From the NCBI GenBank assembly GCA_009885275.1, contig VFKY01000088.1:1-8319 (forward strand): a stretch of 8,319 nucleotides of DNA. The letters run 5' to 3'. Under the pieces are notes generated by a model, which was not told where the DNA came from, searched no databases, and saw only the letters and a list, made by a program, of their open reading frames with translations. Within the stretch, counting starts at the first letter, position 1. Each line of letters starts with the position of its first letter. Made by a program: the position numbers and the translations under genes. The DNA comes from Verrucomicrobiota bacterium. GTDB lineage: Bacteria > Verrucomicrobiota > Verrucomicrobiia > Verrucomicrobiales > Verrucomicrobiaceae. Positions 1 to 7,343 of the stretch are shown piece by piece.

Positions 1-22
1 GGCCCTCTAATTTCATTTTTCC

Positions 23-979
23 ATGCCATCGCTTACTGTCCTAGACGCTTACACTTGCAACCCCGGCGACCTCTCCTGGAGTGCTCTCGATGCGATTGCT
101 TCCTGCACTTATCATGATCGCTCAGCCGCAAGCGACATCATTGAACGCGCCAAGGATTGTGAGTTTGTCTTGACCAACAAAACGGTGCTCAATGCCGCAA
201 CGCTTCACGCTCTTCCCAATCTCAAATACATCGGCGTATTGGCAACAGGATATAATGTGGTGGACATCGTGACGGCAAATGAACTTGGCATCGTCGTCAG
301 CAATGTCCCCGGCTACAGCACTCCATCGGTAGCACAGACTGTATTTGCACTATTACTGGAACTTACTCATCGTGTTGGACATCATGCGCAAACGGTTCGC
401 GAAGGTCGCTGGGCCAAGTCGGTGGACTTCAGTTATTGGGACGGGACGTTGTTAGAACTGAGTGGGCGCACTCTCGGCATTTACGGTTACGGAACCATTG
501 GTGAAGCCGTCGCAAAGATCGCACTAGCCATGGAGATGCGCGTCATTGCCTATCGTCGCAACTGGAAGGAGCAACCGCTCGCCGGTGTGGAATGTGCGAC
601 CAGTGAAAGCATTTTCAGCGAGTCTGATGTGTTGACGCTTCATTGCCCTCTCACGGAGAGCACCAAAAACCTCATCAATACCGCAAGCATCGCCATGATG
701 AAGCCCAGCGCTTTTCTCATCAACACCGCACGCGGTCCCCTCGTTCATGAGGCCGAACTCACGAGCGCTTTAAACGATGGAAGACTCGCTGGTGCTGGAC
801 TCGATGTCCTCTCATCTGAGCCACCGAGCGCTGACAATCCACTGCAAACAGCAAAGAACTGCTTCATCACACCGCATATTGCCTGGGCCTCAAAGGAAGC
901 CCGCACAAGACTCATGGCAATGGCGACAGAAAATGTGAAAGCCTTCATCGCGGGCAAGCCACAAAATGTGGTTGGTTGA
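23..979 (+). CDS. D-2-hydroxyacid dehydrogenase (glycerate dehydrogenase / hydroxypyruvate reductase type)
   Basis: The 318-residue product is a full-length cytosolic NAD(P)-dependent D-2-hydroxyacid dehydrogenase. The family reversibly reduces 2-keto acids; the closest resemblance is to HprA-type enzymes that interconvert hydroxypyruvate and D-glycerate. Visible features are the substrate-loop motif VLATGYNVVD (72-81), the conserved helix AQTVFALLLELTHRVG (104-119), the Rossmann motif GYGTIG (155-160), and the catalytic triad Arg237 (in NTARG), Glu266 (in SSEPP) and His285 (in TPHIAWAS). The second Rossmann strand ends in AYRRN (176-180), with Arg178/Arg179 where NAD-specific enzymes carry an acidic residue, so NADPH preference is inferred. 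The ATG at 23 gives the expected N-terminus; the 22 bases before it show no Shine-Dalgarno sequence. The following gene is codirectional, 69 bases downstream, and has no obvious functional link. The family is certain; the exact substrate is not. Confidence 0.93.
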   Translation: MPSLTVLDAYTCNPGDLSWSALDAIASCTYHDRSAASDIIERAKDCEFVLTNKTVLNAATLHALPNLKYIGVLATGYNVVDIVTANELGIVVSNVPGYSTPSVAQTVFALLLELTHRVGHHAQTVREGRWAKSVDFSYWDGTLLELSGRTLGIYGYGTIGEAVAKIALAMEMRVIAYRRNWKEQPLAGVECATSESIFSESDVLTLHCPLTESTKNLINTASIAMMKPSAFLINTARGPLVHEAELTSALNDGRLAGAGLDVLSSEPPSADNPLQTAKNCFITPHIAWASKEARTRLMAMATENVKAFIAGKPQNVVG

Positions 980-1048
980 TGCCAAAAATACTTTCTGTGT
1001 AACCGAGCGCAACTCATGACCGTCTCTCGGGTTATGATACACCGTTGC

Positions 1049-3088
1049 ATGAAACCCATTCTCACTATCCTCGTCACTCTTGGTCTCATCCTGACCCTCT
1101 ACAAAGTCAAAGCGGCAGAGACTTCTGAGCCCCCCCTCAAAAAACTGGAACAACTTTTTAACCGTCTTGATCGCAATGCAGATGGTAAGCTAACCCTCGC
1201 GGAACTTCCCAATGATGGATGGATCGAACGGCTTGATGAAAACAAGGACGGTTCTGTTAATCTGGAAGAAGCCGCTAAGAAAATAGCCATCATCCTTCAG
1301 AGTCGATCTGCTCCAACGGATATGCCTCCAGCGACATTGGACAAGTCCATCACCGAAGGACCTATCACACTCAAAGCAAGTGACCACGGTGTTGGTCAAC
1401 TCGTAATGGATGTCCCCCTCACGGATATTGAGGGTCGCGAGTGCAAACTTAGCTCCTTTAAGCAAAGCAAAGCGCTCGTTCTCGCCTACTTCAGCGCGAC
1501 ATGCCCCATCAGTGGAAAGCTGGGGCCTGAATTGGAAAGACTGGAGAAAGAACTGTCCGCAAAGAATGTCACCCTGCTACTGATTGATCCCATTCCCAAC
1601 GAATCGATTGATGAGATGAAAGCTTTCGTCAGCAAGTATGGAATCAAAGCCCCCATCATTCACGATAAAACCAACGCGATTACTCAAGCCTTGCAGGCTA
1701 AGACCACCACAGAAGTCTTTGTCATCGATGCTGCGCGCACCCTGGTGTATCGCGGTGCCATCAGTGATCAGTATGGACTCGGTTATCAACTCGATGCCCC
1801 ACGTCAATCCTATCTCCGCGATGCCTTGGCGTCACTTCTCAACGGACACCCCATATCAATCAGCGCCACCACGGCGCCAGGCTGTGCTCTCGATATACCA
1901 GAATCGAAAACGTCCATCGCTAAATCAGATGCCACCTATCATCATCAGATTAGTCGCATCATTCAAAACAACTGCGTGGAGTGTCATCATAAAGATGGCT
2001 TGGCTCCATTTAGTCTAGAGACTTATGCCGATGTCATTGAGCATGCCGGCATGATGAAAAAACAAATCTCTCGCGGTGCGATGCCACCATGGTTTGCGGC
2101 ACCACAAGCCAATCAACATGGAAGCCTATGGATGAATGATCGTTCTCTTTCTGAAACAGATAAAACCACGCTGCTAACTTGGTTAAACTCCGAACGCCCA
2201 CTGGGCGATGCCAAAGATGCTCCGTTGCCTATGCAACACTCCAAGGACTGGATCATCGGCAAGCCTGACGTGGTGTTTCAACTTACAAAACCAATCGACA
2301 TCAAAGCAGAAGGCACCATGCCCTATCAAACCGTCATCGTGCCTACTGGTCTCACCGAAGATCGCTGGATTCAGTCTTATGAAATCACGCCGACCAATCG
2401 CGCAGTCGTGCATCATGTCATCGTTAAAATTATCAACAAAGGAGGCAGCGCCACTGAGGACGAAGTGCGTAGTGAACGCGAAGGATTCTGGGCAGCCTAT
2501 GTTCCGGGAAACAGTTATAGAGTATTGCCTGATGGTTTTGCAAAAAAACTACCGGCTGGAGCTTCCATTCATTTTCAAATTCACTACACACCCAATGGAA
2601 AAGTCACACAGGATCAACTCAAGATAGGACTCAAGTTTGCCACCAAAGCACCCCAATATGAAATTCATGTATTAGGTCTGACAAATCCCCGATTGAACAT
2701 CCCCGCCGGGGCAGCCAATCACGTTGAAACCCATCAACAAAATGTCCCTGCCGACATGACTTTGTCGGGATACATGGCGCATATGCATGTGCGGGGAAAG
2801 TCTTTCAAATATGAAGTCACTTACCCTGATGGCCACACAGAAACACTGCTTGATATCCCTCATTATGATTTCAATTGGCAGCTTCAATACACCTTGAACA
2901 AACCAAAGATTATCCTCAAGGGAAGCACCGTAAAAACCACTGCGGTATATGATAATAGCGCGAACAATCCCGCCAACCCTGACCCAACGAAGAACGTGCG
3001 TTGGGGACAACAAACTTACGATGAAATGATGATCGGCTATGTGGAATATTTTCTTCCACTGAGAGCCGATGTCGCCGCGAATAAATAA
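1049..3088 (+). CDS. Exported EF-hand / redoxin / cytochrome c / PHM-like dicopper monooxygenase fusion protein
   Basis: Numbering is from the ATG at 1049 (679 residues). This start puts a Sec signal peptide at the N-terminus (MKP, hydrophobic stretch to about residue 18, then KVKAA). The in-frame ATG at 1016 would add 11 residues in front of it and is less likely. Domains in order are: two EF-hand loops (Asp41-Glu52 and Asp63-Glu74) with canonical Asp/Asn/Asp-Gly spacing and a final Glu; a peroxiredoxin-like thioredoxin fold (about 115-270) with Cys152 in ATCPIS and a second Cys279 in PGC; a c-type haem domain with CVECH (Cys309, Cys312, His313) and Met345 in MPPW as probable axial ligand; and a C-terminal half resembling peptidylglycine alpha-hydroxylating (copper type II, ascorbate-dependent) monooxygenase. 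The last has His455/His456 (VVHH) and His512 as CuH-type ligands, and His578/His580 (HMH) and Met660 (DEMM) as CuM-type ligands. Both copper sites look complete. Redoxin-cytochrome-monooxygenase proteins occur in PVC bacteria, but their substrates are unknown. A role as a periplasmic redox enzyme is inferred. Confidence 0.9.
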   Translation: MKPILTILVTLGLILTLYKVKAAETSEPPLKKLEQLFNRLDRNADGKLTLAELPNDGWIERLDENKDGSVNLEEAAKKIAIILQSRSAPTDMPPATLDKSITEGPITLKASDHGVGQLVMDVPLTDIEGRECKLSSFKQSKALVLAYFSATCPISGKLGPELERLEKELSAKNVTLLLIDPIPNESIDEMKAFVSKYGIKAPIIHDKTNAITQALQAKTTTEVFVIDAARTLVYRGAISDQYGLGYQLDAPRQSYLRDALASLLNGHPISISATTAPGCALDIPESKTSIAKSDATYHHQISRIIQNNCVECHHKDGLAPFSLETYADVIEHAGMMKKQISRGAMPPWFAAPQANQHGSLWMNDRSLSETDKTTLLTWLNSERPLGDAKDAPLPMQHSKDWIIGKPDVVFQLTKPIDIKAEGTMPYQTVIVPTGLTEDRWIQSYEITPTNRAVVHHVIVKIINKGGSATEDEVRSEREGFWAAYVPGNSYRVLPDGFAKKLPAGASIHFQIHYTPNGKVTQDQLKIGLKFATKAPQYEIHVLGLTNPRLNIPAGAANHVETHQQNVPADMTLSGYMAHMHVRGKSFKYEVTYPDGHTETLLDIPHYDFNWQLQYTLNKPKIILKGSTVKTTAVYDNSANNPANPDPTKNVRWGQQTYDEMMIGYVEYFLPLRADVAANK

Positions 3089-3135
3089 ATGTGCTGACCC
3101 GCGATCAATTATATCGCCGTTATTAAATCATGGAG

Positions 3136-3170
3136 CGCGAGTATGTCGTAAGACTACTCGCGTTTTTATT
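3136..3170 (+). terminator. Rho-independent terminator after the redoxin/monooxygenase gene
   Basis: An 8-bp stem CGCGAGTA / TACTCGCG (3136-3143 with 3155-3162) is extended, after a one-base bulge at 3144, by GTC / GAC around a GTAA tetraloop of the GNRA type. A T-rich tract, TTTTTATT, follows at 3163-3170. It begins 47 bases past the preceding stop codon and ends 79 bases before the next start. It should separate the 1049-3088 gene from the 3250-7183 gene pair, so the latter needs its own promoter in 3171-3249. I could not pick a convincing -35/-10 pair there. Confidence 0.85.
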
Positions 3171-3249
3171 CGACAACCAAAATGCACATAAAAAATATGC
3201 AACTTTTGGAAAGCGTTTCTGTTAAACACAGCAATCCAATCACTGAGCC

Positions 3250-5739
3250 ATGAAGCCTTTGTTCTACCTCCTCTCTTGCGGCATCATCCTTACTAAGTTC
3301 AGTCATGCCGCAGACACGACGCTGACCGATGATCAAACCAATTTTTTCGAGCGCAAGATACGTCCAGTGCTCATTGAAAAGTGTTACGAGTGTCACTCCA
3401 GTCAGGCTAAAAAAGTGAAGGGTGGCCTGCTGCTCGACACTAAAGTTGGATCTCTTGAGGGTGGCGATAATGGACCTGCCGTCGTACCGGGAAAACTTGA
3501 CGAAAGCTTGCTCATCGAAGCCATTCGTTATCAAAACAAGGACACCGAAATGCCACCGAAAGGTAAGTTACCAGATCATGTTATCGCTGATTTTGAAGCC
3601 TGGATTAAAATGGGAGCACCCGATCCACGAGGTGGCATGGTGGCAGATGGTGCAAAAGCTGCTGCTGATTGGAAGAAGAAGGAAATAAGCATTGCCGAAG
3701 GCAGAAAGTTTTGGGCATTCCAGTCTCCAGTAAAATCTGAGCTACCCACCGTAAAAAATACCGCGTGGCCCAAGTCTGACATTGATCGCTATGTATTGGC
3801 GAAGATCGAGGAGAAAGGACTGCAACCCGTATCGGATGCTGGTAAGCTAGATATCCTCAGACGCGTCACCTTTGATCTCACAGGTCTTCCTCCGACTACC
3901 GATGCCATTCAGGCTTATATCAAAGACACATCGCCCGAAGCTTTCGCCCGCGTTGTGGATAACCTTCTTGCCTCAGAACGATTCGGTGAATACTGGGGAA
4001 GACATTGGCTCGATGTCGCACGCTATGCCGAGTCGAGCGGCAAGGATGTCAATGTCGCATACCCTTTCGCCTGGCGATATCGCGACTGGGTCATTACTGC
4101 GATGAATGCTGATATGCCTTATGACGATTTCATTCGTCAACAGATCGCGGGTGATCTCCTGCCCTACAAAGATGTCGTGGATCAAAGCAAAAAAATTGTG
4201 GCCACGGGCTTTCTCGCCATTGGATCCAAACCACACAATGAACGCAACCCCAAGCAGTTCGCACTTGAAGTTGCTGACGAACAAATTGACACCTTATCTC
4301 AAGCTTTTTTAGGCATCACGATAGCTTGCGCGCGTTGTCATGATCACAAGTTCGATCCTATTCCTCAAAAGGATTATTACGCTCTCGCGGGTATTCTTAT
4401 GAGCAGTGAAACTCTTTATGGCACGAGTAATTCGGTGCAAAACAATCACCCAGCGGATCTCATCGAACTTGGAAATGAATCAGGCATGCCAGCTGGCTTT
4501 GAGGGCATTAGTGCCGCCAAGCGAGCGGATATTTCAGGGCAGATTGCAAAGCTCGAAGACACTCGTGCTGATAAAACTCGTGAAGCCATGGAGGCACGCC
4601 GGAGCGGTAAAGAAGCGGATATCTTCAAACTTCTCGTCGTTCGCCAACAAATGGGAGATCTCAAAGGCGAAGCGAATCGTTACGATGTTAAAGGTAATGC
4701 CCGCATTCTCGCCATGGGTGTTTACGACCGCCAATACCCCATCAACAGCCCTGTCTATGGTCGCGGTGAAGCAACGCAGGTGGGTGAGACTGTCCCTCGT
4801 GGATTAGTGCAGGTATTGTCTAAACAAGAACCTCCAAAAGTGACCAAGGGCAGTGGGCGAATCGAACTCGCGAGCTCGATTGCTTCTGTAGATAATCCTC
4901 AAACCGCCCGAGTCATGGTGAATCGTATGTGGCGCTGGCTCTTCGGCCGCGGCATCGTCGGCACCGTCGACAACTTTGGTGCCATGGGAGAAAGACCGAC
5001 GCATCCCGAGTTGCTTGATCACCTTGCCGTACGTTTCATGGAGACTGGGTGGAATATCAAAATGATGATTCGCGAAATCGTGCTGAGTCGCACCTACCAA
5101 CTGGCCACTCAACATGCGCCTCAAAACTTTGCCGTTGACCCTGACAACACACTTTTCTGGCGCATGAGCACGCGCAGTGTCGATGCAGAATCGCTCCGTG
5201 ACGCCATGCTGTCATTGAGTGGCAAGTTAGATCTTTATCCACAAGAAGGATCAGCCGTATGTCGCGCGGGAGAAGGGCGTGAAGGCTTACTCAATTTGTT
5301 TAGAGTATCACAGCAACCGAATTACAATCGCTCCGTATACCTACCCATTGTTCGGGATCAGTTGCCTGAGGTTTTGTCCCTCTTTGATTTTGCCAATCCG
5401 AGCCTAGTGTCTGGTGATCGTGACAACACCAATGTCCCGTCACAGAGTCTTTACCTTTTGAATAATGCGCAGGTGCAGTCTTTGAGTGATGACTTTGCTC
5501 GTCGCGTTTACGATTCAGCCAAAGACAATCCCGGCCGCATCACGAATGCCTACTGGATTGCCTTTGGTCGACCACCCTCCGCTCAAGAGAATCAAGCCAC
5601 TCGAACCTTCTTCAGTGAATACGCCCAGGATGCGGCCAAAGCCAAAACCGCGAAGGATGGTAAAGATGTCAGCATGTATGCCTGGAGCGCTTTTTGTCAG
5701 GCACTGATCGCCTCTGCTGAATTTCGCTATCTCAATTAA
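3250..5739 (+). CDS. PSCyt1-PSCyt2(DUF1549)-PSD1(DUF1553) dihaem exported protein
   Basis: The 829-residue product begins with a Sec signal peptide (MKPLFYLLSCGIILTKFSHA, cleavage near 20-21). The PSCyt1 domain has the haem motif CYECH (Cys45, Cys48, His49) in the usual RPVLIEKCYECH context, with Met101 in EMPPKGKL as probable sixth ligand. The PSCyt2/DUF1549 domain runs from about 175 (SDIDRYVLAKIEEKGL) to about 385. It contains RRVTFDLTGLPP (204-215) and YWGRHWLDVARYAES (248-262), and ends in a second haem motif CARCHDHKFDPIP (Cys360, Cys363, His364). After a charged linker of about 415-480, the PSD1/DUF1553 domain starts near 536 and contains NPQTARVMVNRMW, DNFGAMGERPTHPELLDHLA and the C-terminal SAEFRYLN. 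The domain order and the length, near the lower end for the family, are typical of Planctomycetes and Verrucomicrobia. The biochemical role is not established; two covalent haems suggest periplasmic electron transfer. The next gene begins 37 bases on, with no terminator between, so the two are probably cotranscribed. Confidence 0.94.
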   Translation: MKPLFYLLSCGIILTKFSHAADTTLTDDQTNFFERKIRPVLIEKCYECHSSQAKKVKGGLLLDTKVGSLEGGDNGPAVVPGKLDESLLIEAIRYQNKDTEMPPKGKLPDHVIADFEAWIKMGAPDPRGGMVADGAKAAADWKKKEISIAEGRKFWAFQSPVKSELPTVKNTAWPKSDIDRYVLAKIEEKGLQPVSDAGKLDILRRVTFDLTGLPPTTDAIQAYIKDTSPEAFARVVDNLLASERFGEYWGRHWLDVARYAESSGKDVNVAYPFAWRYRDWVITAMNADMPYDDFIRQQIAGDLLPYKDVVDQSKKIVATGFLAIGSKPHNERNPKQFALEVADEQIDTLSQAFLGITIACARCHDHKFDPIPQKDYYALAGILMSSETLYGTSNSVQNNHPADLIELGNESGMPAGFEGISAAKRADISGQIAKLEDTRADKTREAMEARRSGKEADIFKLLVVRQQMGDLKGEANRYDVKGNARILAMGVYDRQYPINSPVYGRGEATQVGETVPRGLVQVLSKQEPPKVTKGSGRIELASSIASVDNPQTARVMVNRMWRWLFGRGIVGTVDNFGAMGERPTHPELLDHLAVRFMETGWNIKMMIREIVLSRTYQLATQHAPQNFAVDPDNTLFWRMSTRSVDAESLRDAMLSLSGKLDLYPQEGSAVCRAGEGREGLLNLFRVSQQPNYNRSVYLPIVRDQLPEVLSLFDFANPSLVSGDRDNTNVPSQSLYLLNNAQVQSLSDDFARRVYDSAKDNPGRITNAYWIAFGRPPSAQENQATRTFFSEYAQDAAKAKTAKDGKDVSMYAWSAFCQALIASAEFRYLN

Positions 5740-5776
5740 CTGTTATTATAAAATCAAACGAACCCGATTCATTACC

Positions 5777-7183
5777 ATGAACGCACCATTCGGATTTAAC
5801 CGTCGCCACTTCCTACAAAGTACCTCAAGCGGATTTGGCTATCTCGCCTTCAGTGCCCTTTCAACTTGGGCAGCAGAGGCAGCGCAATCACCGCTAGCCC
5901 CCAAAGCCCCACACTTCGCTCCACGCGCCAAAAGAGTCATCTTTCTCTTCATGCCCGGAGCCCCCTCTCATGTCGATACCTTTGATTACAAACCAAAACT
6001 TACGGCGGACACCGGAAAAGATTCCGGTAAGGGACGTGGTGGACCTGCCACTTTATTGGGCTCACCTTGGAAGTTTTCTCAGCACGGAAAAAGTGGACTT
6101 TGGATCTCGACACTCTTTCCGGAAGTGGCCAAACAAGCGGATGAACTATGCCTCGTGCGCTCCATGCATACTGACCTGCCTAACCATCCTCAAGCAGTCA
6201 GTCAAATGCATACCGGCACGTCACAATTCATTCGGCCCTCCATGGGCGCATGGTCACTTTATGGATTGGGCACCGTAAATGAAAACCTTCCCGGCTTCAT
6301 CACCATCAATCCTCCGGCTCAAGGCGGTGGCGCAAAAAATTATGGGAGCGCGTTCCTGCCTGCCATCTATCAAGGTACTAAGATAGGAGCCCAGGGACTC
6401 CCAGGTGCCTTGGGACGACGCAGTGGTGGCGGTGGCGAACAGACCATCAGCAATATTCAGAATCCTCGTTATCCAACCGAAACAGAGCGCACTCAATTAG
6501 ATTTCATTCAAACGCTGAATAAAGAAAAGTTACAGCAGGAAGGATTCGACCCCCAAGTGGAAGGCGTCATCCAGAGCAATGAACTCGCCTTTCGTATGCA
6601 AAATGTCGTACCTCAGGTCATGGATATGAGCAAGGAAACAGAAGCCACCAAAAAACTCTATGGCATTGGAGATAATGAGACCGATGCGTTTGGTCGCCAG
6701 TGTCTCATGGCACGTCGTTTTGCAGAGTCAGGCGTTCGCTTTATTCAAGTCTCCGTGGGCAACTGGGATCATCATCGCAATCTAACCGCAAGCATGGAAA
6801 GCAATTGTGGCGCGATAGACAAACCGATTGCCGGCCTGCTAACTGATCTTCGGCAAAAAGGACTGCTTAAGGATACACTCGTCATCTGGGGCGGTGAATT
6901 TGGTCGTACACCTCATGCCCAATCCGGCGATGGTCGCGACCATAACAATAAAGGCTTCACCACATGGATGGCAGGCGGTGGCGTTAAAGGCGGTCTCTCT
7001 TATGGCTCCACAGATGACTACGGATATGAAGCCGTGGAAAATAAAGTTCACATTCACGACTGGCACGCCACCATTTTCGCCTTGCTCGGACTGGATCATG
7101 AGAAGCTTACCTACCGCTATGCGGGACGCGATTTCCGGCTCACCGATGTCAGCGGCACTGTTGTGAAAGAAATCTTTGCGTGA
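5777..7183 (+). CDS. Tat-exported DUF1501 protein (sulfatase/alkaline-phosphatase-like fold)
   Basis: The 468-residue product opens with a twin-arginine signal: NRRHFLQ at 8-14, then a mildly hydrophobic stretch to about 36 (GYLAFSALSTWAAEAA). The body matches DUF1501: VIFLFMPGAPSHVDTFDYKP (54-73), NWDHH (329-333), LVIWGGEFGRTPHAQSGDGRDHN (368-390), WMAGGGVKGG, IHDWHATIFALLGLDHEKL (426-444) and the closing RYAGRDFRLTDVSG. Asp67, Asp331, His332/333, His389, His427 and His430 are candidate metal or catalytic residues. That reading is inferred from the family's similarity to the alkaline phosphatase/sulfatase superfamily; no substrate is known. Tat export implies folding, possibly with a metal cofactor, before transport. 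The gene follows the PSCyt1/PSCyt2/PSD1 gene by 37 bases, the usual pairing in PVC genomes, so a joint envelope function is likely. The left repeat of the RAYT unit begins 8 bases past the stop. There is no Shine-Dalgarno sequence before the ATG. Confidence 0.93.
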   Translation: MNAPFGFNRRHFLQSTSSGFGYLAFSALSTWAAEAAQSPLAPKAPHFAPRAKRVIFLFMPGAPSHVDTFDYKPKLTADTGKDSGKGRGGPATLLGSPWKFSQHGKSGLWISTLFPEVAKQADELCLVRSMHTDLPNHPQAVSQMHTGTSQFIRPSMGAWSLYGLGTVNENLPGFITINPPAQGGGAKNYGSAFLPAIYQGTKIGAQGLPGALGRRSGGGGEQTISNIQNPRYPTETERTQLDFIQTLNKEKLQQEGFDPQVEGVIQSNELAFRMQNVVPQVMDMSKETEATKKLYGIGDNETDAFGRQCLMARRFAESGVRFIQVSVGNWDHHRNLTASMESNCGAIDKPIAGLLTDLRQKGLLKDTLVIWGGEFGRTPHAQSGDGRDHNNKGFTTWMAGGGVKGGLSYGSTDDYGYEAVENKVHIHDWHATIFALLGLDHEKLTYRYAGRDFRLTDVSGTVVKEIFA

Positions 7184-7190
7184 CGGCAGA

Positions 7191-7277
7191 TGTGGTAGAG
7201 CGCACTTCCGAGTGTGCTGAGGTGAAGTCACACCAGAAAATGTTCAACGCTCCAGCACACTTGGAAGTGCGTCATAC
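7191..7277 (+). repeat. Left BIME-like repeat, partly decayed copy
   Basis: This is the first copy of the 87-bp repeat. Its left REP is GTAG (7195-7198) followed by the hairpin GCGCACT-TCCG-AGTGTGC (7200-7217), with one G-T pair. The centre holds a small hairpin, GGTG (7221-7224) with CACC (7231-7234), and a conserved tract GAAAATGTTCAACGCTCC. The right REP (from about 7254) faces the other way but its outer end reads GTCATAC where the other copy has GCTCTAC. The complementary-strand GTAG foot is therefore lost and the long pairing of the outer arms is broken. The repeat begins 8 bases after the DUF1501 stop codon and may act as a 3'-end hairpin for that transcript. Confidence 0.85.
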
Positions 7278-7343
7278 GCTTCAATTTAAAAGAACACACT
7301 TGAAAACAAGGTTATTGCATGCGTGCATGAATATATTTATTCC

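Noticed and set aside
1001..1033. Hairpin after the dehydrogenase as its terminator
   Set aside because: It has a long loop, a bulged stem and no T tract, so it does not fit an intrinsic terminator.
1638..2018. Plus-strand open frame of 126 codons within the redoxin fusion gene
   Set aside because: It overlaps the redoxin and haem-domain coding region in another frame, and the real frame has clear motifs throughout.
4406..4807. Plus-strand open frame of 133 codons within the PSCyt/PSD1 gene
   Set aside because: It is a shadow in another frame of the charged linker of the real protein; its composition is basic and low in family-like motifs.
7316..7331. Small dyad CATGC-GT-GCATG ahead of the RAYT as an operator or promoter
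   Set aside because: The 5-bp arms are too short to separate from chance, no matching -35/-10 pair was found, and no second copy exists in the window.
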